Positions 52,211 through 60,148 of a stretch of 64,000 bases of DNA are shown piece after piece. Position 1 is the first letter of the stretch. Every line of letters begins with the position of its first letter. The stretch is taken from positions 409,983 to 473,982 of the forward strand of contig MKUP01000023.1 in NCBI GenBank assembly GCA_001898625.1, written 5' to 3'. This DNA comes from Burkholderiales bacterium 67-32. Its GTDB lineage: Bacteria > Pseudomonadota > Gammaproteobacteria > Burkholderiales > Burkholderiaceae_B. Made by a program: the position numbers and the translations under genes. The notes below the pieces were generated by a model. It was not told the origin of the DNA, did no database searches, and saw only the letters and a program-made list of their open reading frames with translations.

Positions 52211-53671
52211 TCACGCCTGTTCGTATTCGCTGACGAACTTGATGTTCAGGTATCCCTCGATGCCTTCGCTGCCGCATTCGGCGCCGAAGCCGCTGGCCTT
52301 GATCCCGCCGAACGGGACCTCGGGCGTGCTGCTGGCATTGGCGGCGCCGAAGGCAAAGGAGTTGATCGCGACCATGCCGGCTTCCAACCGCCGCGACAGC
52401 CGATTGGCCCACAGCGTCGAGTTGGTGAAGGCGTAGGCCGCCAGTCCCACCGGCAGGCGGTTGGCTTCGGCCAGGACTTCCTCGACGTCATCGAAGGCAT
52501 TGATGGGAACGACGGGGCCGAAGGGCTCCTCGTTCATGACCAGCGCGCTGGCTGGAACATCCGTCAGGACCGTGGGCTCCCAGAAATAGCCAGGCCGGTC
52601 CAGCCGCCTGCCGCCGCATCGCAGCGTGGCGCCGTGCGCCAGCGCATCGTCGACGCAGTGCTGCATCGCGCCGAGCCTGCGCTCGTGCGCGAGCGGTCCC
52701 ATGTTGACGTCGGGAGAGAAGCCGTCGCCGATGACCAGGGCCCGGGTCTCGGCGACGAAGGCCTCGACGAAGGGTTCGTAGAGCTTGCGATGGATGAAGA
52801 AGCGGCTTGGGTTCACGCAACCCTGCGCCGAGTTGCGGAACTTGCGCAGGACCGACGTGCGGACCAGGCCGGCCAGGTCGCGTACGTCATCCATGACGAT
52901 GACGGGGGCGTGACCGCCCAGCTCCATGACCGTGCGCTTGAGGTGCCGACCCGACATCTCCGCCAGCCTGCGGCCGACGGCGGTCGAGCCGGTGAACGAG
53001 ATGCCCCGGATGGCCGGCGAGGCGATCAACTGGCTGGAGATGCGGTCGGGCGCGCCATAGACGAGGTTGAGCACGCCGTCGGGCAGCCCCGCGTCGGCGA
53101 AGGCCCTGACCAGCTCCATGGTCGAGGCCGGCGTTTCTTCCGCGCCCTTCAGCACGCAGGTGCACCCGGCCGCCAGGATGGCGCAGACCTTTTTCATCGG
53201 AATCACGGCCGGGTAGTTCCAGGTCGTGAACGCGGCGATGGGGCCCATGGGCTCGCGCGCCGAGACTTGGCGATGTCCGAGGTCGCGGGCAGGAATGGTC
53301 CGGCCATAGACGCGGCGGCCTTCCTCGGCATGCCAGATCAGCATGTCGGGCAGGTGGATGACTTCCTGGCGGGCCTGGTTCAGGGGCTTGCCCTGTTCCA
53401 GGGTCATCAGCCGCGCGATGTGCTCGACGCGGTCGCGCAGCACTTCCCCGGTCCGGAACAGGATCTTCGCGCGGTCGTAGGCGGACATGTCCCGCCATGC
53501 CGGAAAGCTGCGCGCCGCGGCGCCGGCGGCGCGCTCGACGTCGGCCTCGGACGCCACGGGCAACTGGCCGAGCACGGTCTCGGTGGCGGGGTTGATGACC
53601 GGTAGTGTCTCGCGCCCCTGGCCATCCAGCCATTGACCATCGATCAGCAGTCTGAGCTGGGTGTATTCCAT
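52211..53671 (-). CDS. NAD(P)-dependent aldehyde dehydrogenase, succinate-semialdehyde type
   Basis: A 486-residue ALDH. The catalytic cysteine is C285 (NSAQGCVNPSRFF) and the general base is E250 (TVMELGGHAP). The cofactor-binding FTGSTAVGRRL and TTWNYPA blocks are present. The usual KPS/AE segment reads KGAEETP (K175), typical of the succinate-semialdehyde/GabD-like branch. The start after GAAGGAGAC is clear. It is divergent from a GntR gene with a palindromic operator between them and is followed by a Bug gene. The aldehyde substrate is unknown. Confidence 0.9.
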   Translation of the reverse strand: MEYTQLRLLIDGQWLDGQGRETLPVINPATETVLGQLPVASEADVERAAGAAARSFPAWRDMSAYDRAKILFRTGEVLRDRVEHIARLMTLEQGKPLNQARQEVIHLPDMLIWHAEEGRRVYGRTIPARDLGHRQVSAREPMGPIAAFTTWNYPAVIPMKKVCAILAAGCTCVLKGAEETPASTMELVRAFADAGLPDGVLNLVYGAPDRISSQLIASPAIRGISFTGSTAVGRRLAEMSGRHLKRTVMELGGHAPVIVMDDVRDLAGLVRTSVLRKFRNSAQGCVNPSRFFIHRKLYEPFVEAFVAETRALVIGDGFSPDVNMGPLAHERRLGAMQHCVDDALAHGATLRCGGRRLDRPGYFWEPTVLTDVPASALVMNEEPFGPVVPINAFDDVEEVLAEANRLPVGLAAYAFTNSTLWANRLSRRLEAGMVAINSFAFGAANASSTPEVPFGGIKASGFGAECGSEGIEGYLNIKFVSEYEQA

Positions 53672-53719
53672 CGTGTCTCCTTCATTGGGCAAGCCGTCCC
53701 TGACGGCCTTTTCATTGAT

Positions 53720-53745
53720 TATCGATTATTTTTAAATCATCGATA
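53720..53745. promoter_or_regulatory. 26-bp palindromic operator between ALDH and GntR genes
   Basis: Arms TATCGATTAT (53720-53729) and ATCATCGATA (53736-53745) are complementary at 9 of 10 positions around a 6-bp AT spacer. It sits in a distinctly AT-rich 60-bp stretch between the divergent aldehyde dehydrogenase and GntR genes. The GntR product is the obvious ligand. Confidence 0.65.
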
Positions 53746-53816
53746 TTTTGCTCATTATCGTTTTTCAGGTCAACAACTGGCTAAAATTCCGGGATCCCAT
53801 TTCGCCTCGCCGCCTC

Positions 53817-54524
53817 ATGACAAGACAGATTCCGATTGGCTCCGAGCCCGCCCCTGAACGGGGCCGGGCGACGCTGGCGACATCGCTGGTGGAACGCTTG
53901 CGGCAGGAGGTGCTGTCAGGGGAACTGCTGCCCGGCCAGCGGATCCGGCTGGAGGAGTTGCGCGACCGCTACGGCGTCAGCCTGAGTCCGCTGCGCGAGG
54001 CGGTGTCCCGCCTGGGGTCCGAAGGCTTGCTGCTGATCGAGGACCAGCGCGGCGTGCGTGTGGCGCCGGTGTCCGCGGAGAACCTGGCCGAGGTGGTCGA
54101 GCTGAGGGCCGACCTGGAACCCAAGGCCTTGCGCGACTCCATCCTGCACGCCGACGAGGAATGGGAGGTCCGGATCACCGGCACGCTGATGCAGTTGTCG
54201 CGCCAGGAGAAGACCGACAACGGGCAGCAGCGGGTGGAACGGTGGGAGCGCCTGCACCGGCAGCTCCACATGAGCCTGATTTCGGCTTGCCGCATGCCGC
54301 TGCTGCTGCAGTTCTGTTCGATGCTGAATGACCGGGGCGACCGCTACCGGCGCCTATTCCTTGCCAACCGAACGGTGGACCAGCGCGTCGCGCTGGAACA
54401 TCACCAACTGGTCGAGGCCTGCCTGGAGCGCGATGCCGACAAGGCCTGCGGCCTGCTGCGGGCGCATATCGAAGGCGCCGCCGTCTACGTCTACGAGGCG
54501 TTGGCCCGGCAGGACCAAGACTAG
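53817..54524 (+). CDS. GntR family regulator (FCD subfamily)
   Basis: A 235-residue regulator. The winged helix is LRQEVLSGELLPGQRIRLEELRDRYGVSLSPLREAVSRLGSEGLLLIEDQRGVRV, followed by a helical FCD domain (VVELRADLEPKALRDSI, then HHQLVEACLERDADKACGLLRAHI). The ATG at 53817 was preferred; the frame extends upstream through the operator region. It likely represses the divergent ALDH-Bug operon. Confidence 0.92.
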   Translation: MTRQIPIGSEPAPERGRATLATSLVERLRQEVLSGELLPGQRIRLEELRDRYGVSLSPLREAVSRLGSEGLLLIEDQRGVRVAPVSAENLAEVVELRADLEPKALRDSILHADEEWEVRITGTLMQLSRQEKTDNGQQRVERWERLHRQLHMSLISACRMPLLLQFCSMLNDRGDRYRRLFLANRTVDQRVALEHHQLVEACLERDADKACGLLRAHIEGAAVYVYEALARQDQD

Positions 54525-54561
54525 GGCCGGGGGCCGGGGGCCGTGGCTGGCCCGCCGCAGG

Positions 54562-55308
54562 TCAGAACCGTTCGTCTTCCCGCAGGTACCGCCACTGTCC
54601 CGGCGGCAGGTCGCCCAGTGCGACGCCGCCTATGCGGACGCGTTTGAGGCCCACCACGCGCAGGCCGACGGCTTCGCACATGCGGCGGATCTGGCGTTTC
54701 TTGCCTTCGCGCAGGGTGAAGGACAACTGGTCGTCGTTCTGCCAGCGCACCACGGCCGGACGCAGCGGCTTGCCGTCCAGCGAGAGGCCGTGGTTGAGCA
54801 GCTTGAGGCCGCTCTCGGGCAGGCGCCCCGGACGGGTGTACTGGACCCGCACCAGGTATTCCTTGTCGACGGTGGAGTCCTCGCCGATCAGGTGCTTGGC
54901 GATGCGGCCGTCCTGGGTCAGGACCAGCAGGCCGACCGAATCGATATCCAGCCGGCCGGCCGGCACCAGGCTGCGCAACTGGCTGGGCTGGAAGCGGGTG
55001 GGCGCGCGGTCTCCGGTCCAGCGGGTGCTGGCCTTGACCAGGGTCACGGCGGGCTGGTAGCCGTCCTCGGCCTGGCCGCTGACGTAGCCGACCGGCTTGT
55101 TCAGCAGGATCGTGACCCGCTGCGCCTGTTCGGCGCTGGCCTGGCGTTCGATGGTGACCTTCTGGCTGGGCAGCACCTTGCTGCCCAGCACCGAGACCAC
55201 CGCGCCGTCCACGCGCACCCAGCCGCGGCTGATCCATTCATCCGCCTCCCGGCGAGAGCAGAGTCCCAGTTCGGACATGCGTTTGGACAGGCGGATGGGT
55301 TCGGACAT
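54562..55308 (-). CDS. 23S rRNA pseudouridine synthase, RluF-like
   Basis: A 248-residue RsuA/RluB/E/F-family pseudouridine synthase. An S4 RNA-binding domain (IRLSKRMSELGLCSRREADEWISRGWVRVDG) is followed by the catalytic block VPAGRLDIDSVGLLVLTQDG with the active-site aspartate. The C-terminal GKKRQIRRMCEAVGLRVVGLKRVRIGGV and the GQWRYLREDE ending are closest to RluF, which modifies helix 80 of 23S rRNA. It lacks the long basic tail of E. coli RluF. Confidence 0.88.
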   Translation of the reverse strand: MSEPIRLSKRMSELGLCSRREADEWISRGWVRVDGAVVSVLGSKVLPSQKVTIERQASAEQAQRVTILLNKPVGYVSGQAEDGYQPAVTLVKASTRWTGDRAPTRFQPSQLRSLVPAGRLDIDSVGLLVLTQDGRIAKHLIGEDSTVDKEYLVRVQYTRPGRLPESGLKLLNHGLSLDGKPLRPAVVRWQNDDQLSFTLREGKKRQIRRMCEAVGLRVVGLKRVRIGGVALGDLPPGQWRYLREDERF

Positions 55309-55423
55309 GCTGGCCACGGTAAGGAATCGATGCGGAGGCGCTAGTGTAGTGGATGGGCCGGGACCGCCGCGGCGGCGGGTTAAGCTTGCGCCTTTGCCCG
55401 CCAGCTTTCCGCGACTTTCCGCC

Positions 55424-56287
55424 ATGAGCGACATCGATTCCCTGCTTTTCCCGAACGACGACCGTACCCAGGCCGAGGCGGCCATCGCCGCCGTGGAGGC
55501 CGCCACCGTCCGCCACGAGGCCGAGCATGCCGGCACGCGCGTCGTCTGGCGTTCGGCCGGGCAGGGAAGTCCGCTGGTGCTGCTGCACGGCGGGCACGGA
55601 AGCTGGCGGCACTGGATACGCAACCTGGAGGCGCTCGCGCAACACCACACCGTGTGGGTGCCGGACATGCCGTCGTTCGGCGAATCCGGAACGCTGACGC
55701 CGCCCGCCGACCTGAACCACCTGGTGGCGGCCACGGCGGCGACACTGGACCAGCTCGTGGGGGCCGATACGCCGATCGACCTGGCCGGTTTCTCGTTCGG
55801 CGGACTGTGCGCGGTCCACCTGGCCGCCCGGCGCGGGCACGTGGCGCGCCTGGCCCTGCTCGGCGCCGCCGGCCACGGCACGCCGCGCCGGCAGAGGGCC
55901 GCGATGGTCAACTGGCGGCTGGCAAGCGGCGAGGCGGCCCTGGTCGAGGACCTGCGCCACAACCTGCGGGCCCTGATGCTGCACGATGAACACAGCATCG
56001 ACGCGTTGGCGGTCGCGGTGCACCGGCAGGCCTGCGAGGCCACGCGCTTTCGCAGCAAGGCCCTGTCGCAGAGCAGTCCCACCAAAGGCATCCTGGATGG
56101 TTTTGCCATGCCCATCCTGTTCGCCTGGGGCGAGCACGACGTGACCGCGCATCCGGACCGGGTGGGGCCGTGGTGGGTCGACGGCCGGCCCGAGCGCCAG
56201 TGGCGCGTCGTTCCCGATGCCGGGCACTGGGTGCAGTTCGAGCAGGCGGAGGCGACGAACCGGATGCTGCGGGCGTTCTTCGATTGA
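55424..56287 (+). CDS. Alpha/beta hydrolase
   Basis: A 287-residue hydrolase with oxyanion block LLHGGHGSWRHW, nucleophile elbow GFSFGG (S124), acid WGEHDVTAHPD and base DAGHWVQFE. The fold matches meta-cleavage-product hydrolases and lipolytic esterases. The divergent pseudouridine synthase and the downstream attenuator unit give no functional clue. Substrate unknown. Confidence 0.87.
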   Translation: MSDIDSLLFPNDDRTQAEAAIAAVEAATVRHEAEHAGTRVVWRSAGQGSPLVLLHGGHGSWRHWIRNLEALAQHHTVWVPDMPSFGESGTLTPPADLNHLVAATAATLDQLVGADTPIDLAGFSFGGLCAVHLAARRGHVARLALLGAAGHGTPRRQRAAMVNWRLASGEAALVEDLRHNLRALMLHDEHSIDALAVAVHRQACEATRFRSKALSQSSPTKGILDGFAMPILFAWGEHDVTAHPDRVGPWWVDGRPERQWRVVPDAGHWVQFEQAEATNRMLRAFFD

Positions 56288-56360
56288 GGTGGTGCGCGGC
56301 GTGCCCCATAGCCCAGCCACCGCGCTGCGGCCGCCGGCACTCAAGAACCGTGCCCGCTAC

Positions 56361-56389
56361 TTGCCGAAGCGGCCGGCCCCTGCTACGAT
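56361..56389 (+). promoter_or_regulatory. Promoter of the DAHP synthase leader transcript
   Basis: TTGCCG (56361-56366) and TACGAT (56384-56389) are spaced exactly 17 bp. A start site about 7 bp past the -10 would fall at or next to the ATG of the leader peptide (56397), so the leader may be translated from a leaderless mRNA. This fits the absence of a Shine-Dalgarno sequence there. An overlapping TATATT at 56389-56394 is an alternative -10. Confidence 0.55.
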
Positions 56390-56396
56390 ATATTTT

Positions 56397-56480
56397 ATGA
56401 ACTACGCTTCCACGTATTTTTACTTTTACTTTTTTGGATTTCCAAAGCCGCTGGCGGAGGAAAGGAAGCGTCGTATCTAA
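56397..56480 (+). CDS. Tyr/Phe-rich attenuator leader peptide
   Basis: A 27-residue leader (MNYASTYFYFYFFGFPKPL, then EERKRRI after one Ala). Codons 7-15 contain three Tyr and five Phe in nine positions. This composition, followed by a terminator and the DAHP synthase gene, is the classic form of a phenylalanine/tyrosine attenuator (compare pheL). When charged tRNA-Tyr or tRNA-Phe is scarce the ribosome would stall within 56415-56441 and prevent termination. Confidence 0.88.
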   Translation: MNYASTYFYFYFFGFPKPLAEERKRRI

Positions 56481-56527
56481 CGGATTCCTGCCCCAAAAAA
56501 GCCGCCAGCGTCCTGGCGGCTTTTTTT
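56404..56527 (+). promoter_or_regulatory. Transcription attenuator with three alternative hairpins
   Basis: Three pairings can be read directly. The pause hairpin pairs ACGCTTCC (56404-56411) with GGAAGCGT (56464-56471). The antiterminator pairs GCTGGCGG (56450-56457) with CCGCCAGC (56502-56509). The terminator pairs GCCGCCAG (56501-56508) with CTGGCGGC (56513-56520). Each is a perfect 8-bp stem. The antiterminator uses the 5' arm of the terminator, so they exclude each other. A ribosome stalled on the Tyr/Phe codons covers the first segment and favours the antiterminator. Confidence 0.85.
56495..56527 (+). terminator. Intrinsic terminator of the attenuator
   Basis: AAAAAA (56495-56500), an 8-bp stem GCCGCCAG / CTGGCGGC with loop CGTC (56501-56520), then seven T (56521-56527). 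The A-run before the stem can extend pairing with the T-run. It lies 14 bp after the leader stop codon and 74 bp before the DAHP synthase start. Confidence 0.92.
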
Positions 56528-56601
56528 GTGCCTGGACGAAACGGTGGGGCAAACCCCCCAAGACATGTACACCAGACATCATTGAAATCCAGGAGAGGAT
56601 C

Positions 56602-57675
56602 GTGTCCCACAACACCGACGACTTGCGCATTCGAGAAATCAAGGAGCTGGCTCCGCCTTCGCACCTGATGCGCGAGTTTCCCTGCACCACCAACGTCTCG
56701 GAGACGGTCTACTCCACCCGGCAGGCGCTACACCGCATCCTGCACGGCATGGACGACCGCCTCGTGGTGGTGATCGGGCCGTGTTCCATCCACGACACCA
56801 AGGCCGCCCTGGAATACGCCTCCCGGCTGAAGGCCGAGCGCGACCGCTTCGCCGGCGAACTCGAGATCGTGATGCGGGTGTACTTCGAGAAGCCCCGCAC
56901 CACGGTGGGCTGGAAGGGCCTGATCAACGATCCCGACCTGGACGGCAGCTTCAACATCAACAAGGGCCTGCGCACCGCCCGCCAGCTGTTGCTGGAGATC
57001 AACGCCCTCGGCTTGCCTGCGGGGTGTGAATATCTGGACATGATCACGCCCCAGTACATCGCCGACCTCGTCTCCTGGGGCGCCATCGGCGCGCGCACCA
57101 CGGAAAGCCAGGTCCACCGCGAACTCGCGTCCGGCCTGTCGTGTCCCGTGGGCTTCAAGAACGGTACCGACGGCAACATCCGCATCGCGGTCGACGCGAT
57201 CAAGGCGGCGTCCCAACCCCATCATTTCCTGTCGGTGACCAAGGGCGGCGTGTCGGCCATCGTGTCCACCAACGGCAACGAGGACTGCCACGTCATCCTG
57301 CGCGGCGGCAAGGCGCCCAACTATGACGCGGCCAGCGTGGAAGCCGCCGCCCAGGACATGGCCAAGGCGGGCCTGGCCCAGCGCGTGATGATCGACGCCA
57401 GCCACGCCAACAGTAGCAAGAAGCCCGAGAACCAACCCCAGGTGCTGGACGACGTGGCGCGCCAGATGGAAGCGGGCGACAACCGCATCGTCGGCGTGAT
57501 GGTGGAAAGCCACCTCGTGGCCGGCCGCCAGGACCTGGTCCCCGGCAAGCCGCTGGTCTACGGCCAGAGCATCACCGACGGCTGCATCGACTGGGATGCC
57601 TCGGTGCAGGTGCTCGAGCGTCTGGCGCAGGCGGTGCAGGCGCGCCGGCTGGTGGCGACCAGCAGCGGCAAGTAG
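56602..57675 (+). CDS. aroG: 3-deoxy-7-phosphoheptulonate (DAHP) synthase, class I
   Basis: A 357-residue AroF/G/H-type enzyme that condenses PEP and erythrose 4-phosphate, the first step of aromatic amino acid synthesis. Motifs include VVIGPCSIHD, the metal and substrate blocks FEKPRTTVGWKGL and GARTTESQVHRELASGL, and MIDASHANSSKK. The start is GTG at 56602 after AGGAGA; the upstream frame crosses the terminator. The Tyr/Phe attenuator suggests expression control by both amino acids. Which of the three classical isozymes it equals in feedback specificity cannot be told. Confidence 0.95.
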   Translation: MSHNTDDLRIREIKELAPPSHLMREFPCTTNVSETVYSTRQALHRILHGMDDRLVVVIGPCSIHDTKAALEYASRLKAERDRFAGELEIVMRVYFEKPRTTVGWKGLINDPDLDGSFNINKGLRTARQLLLEINALGLPAGCEYLDMITPQYIADLVSWGAIGARTTESQVHRELASGLSCPVGFKNGTDGNIRIAVDAIKAASQPHHFLSVTKGGVSAIVSTNGNEDCHVILRGGKAPNYDAASVEAAAQDMAKAGLAQRVMIDASHANSSKKPENQPQVLDDVARQMEAGDNRIVGVMVESHLVAGRQDLVPGKPLVYGQSITDGCIDWDASVQVLERLAQAVQARRLVATSSGK

Positions 57676-57691
57676 GTCCAGGTACCCGGGG

Positions 57692-58249
57692 CTAGCCGCC
57701 CCGGGTGCGGCCCGAGCGCCACAGGACTTCCGGCGTGCCGGCGTCCTGGTTGATGGCGCGGGCCAGCACGAACAGCAGGTCCGACAGGCGGTTCAGGTAT
57801 TGCCGCACCGGCGCGTGGACGGTCTCGACGCGCGCCAGCGCCACCACGCCGCGCTCGGCCCGGCGGCACACGGTGCGGGCCATGTGGGCCAGGGCCGCCG
57901 GCCGGCTTCCGCCGGGCAGCACGAATTCGCGCAGCGGCGGCAGCCGGGCGTTGTAGTCGGCCAGCAGGCCGTCCAGGTGCGCCACGCGCGCCTCCGCCAG
58001 CAGGGCCTGCCCGGGCATGCTGAGTTCTCCCCCCAGGTCGAACAGGTCGTGCTGGATGTCCAGCAGGTCGTGCGCGATGTCCTGCGGCAAGGCTTCCGTC
58101 GCCAGCAGGCCCATCGCGCTGTTCAGTTCGTCCACATCGCCGATGGCCGCGATGCGCGGTGAGTCCTTGGCCACCCGCGGCCCCGTCGCCAGGCCGGTGG
58201 TGCCGTCGTCGCCGGTGCGCGTGGCGATCACGCTCAATCGATGTCCCAT
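57692..58249 (-). CDS. Cob(I)alamin adenosyltransferase, PduO type
   Basis: A 185-residue ATP:corrinoid adenosyltransferase making adenosylcobalamin. The ATP site is [11 protein letters not shown] near residues 10-20. The helical core has [23 protein letters not shown] and the C-terminal [11 protein letters not shown] and [14 protein letters not shown] blocks. It is convergent with aroG (16-bp gap) and ends an operon with the AraC gene upstream. Confidence 0.94.
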   Translation of the reverse strand: MGHRLSVIATRTGDDGTTGLATGPRVAKDSPRIAAIGDVDELNSAMGLLATEALPQDIAHDLLDIQHDLFDLGGELSMPGQALLAEARVAHLDGLLADYNARLPPLREFVLPGGSRPAALAHMARTVCRRAERGVVALARVETVHAPVRQYLNRLSDLLFVLARAINQDAGTPEVLWRSGRTRGG

Positions 58250-58262
58250 GAATGCTCCATGA

Positions 58263-59039
58263 TCAGGGTGCTTCCGTCTTCTTTCTTTTCAACTGGCCGG
58301 GCGAGTAGCCGTAGAACTGCCTGAACGCGTGGGAATAGGCGCCTTCGCTGGAATAGCCCAGTTCGACGGCGATGTCGAGCATGCGGCGCCCCAGGCTGTG
58401 CAGCTCGATCGCGCGCGTCATGCGGGCATGGTTGCGCCATTGCTGGAACGACAGGCCGGTCAGCTTGACGAACATGCGCTGCATCGTCTTTTCGCTGGCC
58501 CCGGCCTGCGACGCCCATTCCGCCAGCGTTCGGCCATCCGACGGGTCCGCTTCCAGCGCCCGGCAGATCAGGGCGATGCGCGCGTCCTCGGGAATGGGCA
58601 GGCCGGCGGCCACGCGCGGGGCTCGGCGGATCTCGTCCAGGATCACCTGGGTCTTCCAATGGCGCGATGGCGCTTCGGCGTGTGAGGTGTCCCAGCGTCC
58701 CGCGTCGAAGATCAGTTCCCGCAGCAAGGGGCTGATGCCGGTCACGGAAAAGACCGGTTCGGCGTAAAGCGCCGCGTCCAGGTACACGCTGTGATACCGG
58801 TAGGGGCGCTCCATCAGCACCGCGTGGGGAAGGTCGGGCGGGATCCAGGCGGCACGGCTGGGACCGAGCCGGACCAGGTGGTGCTCGGTCTGGAGCAGCG
58901 TGGCGCCGCGTTCGGGATACAGCAGTTGTCCGCAGGCGTGCGTGTGGAGCGAGGTCTCGCCCGCCTGGCCTTCGCGCACGACGACGCACAGCGGCTCGCC
59001 CGCCATGTCCACGGGCAGGGGCACGGGCAGCGGATTCAT
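58263..59039 (-). CDS. AraC family transcriptional regulator
   Basis: A 258-residue regulator. An N-terminal cupin-like sensor domain (LHTHACGQLLYPERGATLLQT) is followed by two helix-turn-helix units at the C-terminus (LAEWASQAGASEKTMQRMFVKLTGLSFQQWRNHARM, then MLDIAVELGYSSEGAYSHAFRQFYGYSPGQ). It is divergent from the Bug-molybdoenzyme operon and probably activates it. It is followed 13 bp later by the adenosyltransferase gene. Confidence 0.92.
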   Translation of the reverse strand: MNPLPVPLPVDMAGEPLCVVVREGQAGETSLHTHACGQLLYPERGATLLQTEHHLVRLGPSRAAWIPPDLPHAVLMERPYRYHSVYLDAALYAEPVFSVTGISPLLRELIFDAGRWDTSHAEAPSRHWKTQVILDEIRRAPRVAAGLPIPEDARIALICRALEADPSDGRTLAEWASQAGASEKTMQRMFVKLTGLSFQQWRNHARMTRAIELHSLGRRMLDIAVELGYSSEGAYSHAFRQFYGYSPGQLKRKKTEAP

Positions 59040-59129
59040 ATGTCGGATCTTCGCCGAAAACTGACGGTTTCTCGCCAGTGGGGGGGGCGGGCGATTCCTA
59101 TAGTGCGGGGGATTCCACGGAGGAACGTC

Positions 59130-60113
59130 ATGTTGAAAATCACTCGCCGGCGGTTGGGCGCGGCCTTGGCCGCCGCGGGGGTCGTCTGGAGCGCGGCCGG
59201 CCACGCGCAACGCTATCCGGAAAAGCCTATCACTATCGTGGTCGCCTATCCACCGGGCAGCGACACCGACGTCATGGCGCGTCTCTATGCCGAGAAGCTC
59301 GCGCCCCGGGCCGGGCAGCCCGTGCTGGTGGTCAACCGCGCCGGCGCCTCGGGCATGCTGGGCAGCAGCCACGTGGCGCATGCGGCGCCGGATGGCCATA
59401 CCCTGCTGTTCGCGCCCTCGACCTTCGCCACGGCGCCGCTGGTGCTCAAGCAGGCCGGCGCCGCCGGCTACGATCCCGTGGCGGACTTCAAGCCCGTCAT
59501 CCAGATGACGACGTCGTCGCTGCTGCTGGTCGCCCATCCCGGTTCGGGCTTCAGGAAGCTGGGCGACATCGTCGACGCGTCCCGCCGCGGCCAGCGGATC
59601 TCCTACGGCACCTCGGGATCCGGATCGCCCATGCACATCGTGGGCGAATGGCTGAACCGGTCGGCGGGGACGGCATTGCAGCACATTCCGTACAAGGGCG
59701 TCGCGCCGTCGGTGACGGACGTCGTGGCGGGCCACATTCCGATCGCGCTTGTGACGATCGGACCGGTCAGGCAGTATCTGAAGGCCGGCAAGCTGACGGC
59801 CATCGCGGTGGCGGATCCGGACCGCACGCCGTTCCTGCCGGAAGTGCCTTCCATCGCCGAGTCCGGCTATCCCGACGTGCGCCTGCGCGCGTGGAACGCG
59901 TTCTTCGCGCCGGCGGGTACGCCGGCGCCGGTGGTGGCGTGGCTGAACGACAAGCTGGGGCAGGTGCTGGCGCTGCCCGACGTGGTGGAGGCGCTGGCGG
60001 CATTGTCGGCGGTGCCGGCGGGGGGCTCGCCCGGCAAGCTCGGGGCCCAGGTGGCCGCCGACTACCGGCAGTTGGGGCGGCTGATCGACGAGTTGAAGAT
60101 CCAGGCCGATTGA
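59130..60113 (+). CDS. Bug/TctC-family periplasmic binding protein
   Basis: A 327-residue binding protein. The signal peptide begins MLKITRRRLGAALAAAG and has a twin-arginine-like RRRLG stretch, though Sec export is more usual for this family. The mature start is RYPEKPITIVVAYPPGSDTDVMARL, with VNRAGASGMLG and APDGHTL blocks. The start follows GGAGGAACGTC. It is 35 bp upstream of a BisC-like molybdoenzyme gene. Confidence 0.92.
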   Translation: MLKITRRRLGAALAAAGVVWSAAGHAQRYPEKPITIVVAYPPGSDTDVMARLYAEKLAPRAGQPVLVVNRAGASGMLGSSHVAHAAPDGHTLLFAPSTFATAPLVLKQAGAAGYDPVADFKPVIQMTTSSLLLVAHPGSGFRKLGDIVDASRRGQRISYGTSGSGSPMHIVGEWLNRSAGTALQHIPYKGVAPSVTDVVAGHIPIALVTIGPVRQYLKAGKLTAIAVADPDRTPFLPEVPSIAESGYPDVRLRAWNAFFAPAGTPAPVVAWLNDKLGQVLALPDVVEALAALSAVPAGGSPGKLGAQVAADYRQLGRLIDELKIQAD

Positions 60114-60148
60114 CGGCCGGCGATCGTTCCATCTTTCCAGGAGGCCTT

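Noticed and set aside
59078-60148. Long N-terminal extension of the molybdoenzyme frame across the Bug gene
   Set aside because: The Bug gene in the other frame has a clear signal peptide and family motifs. The molybdoenzyme has a good ribosome site and GTG at 60149.
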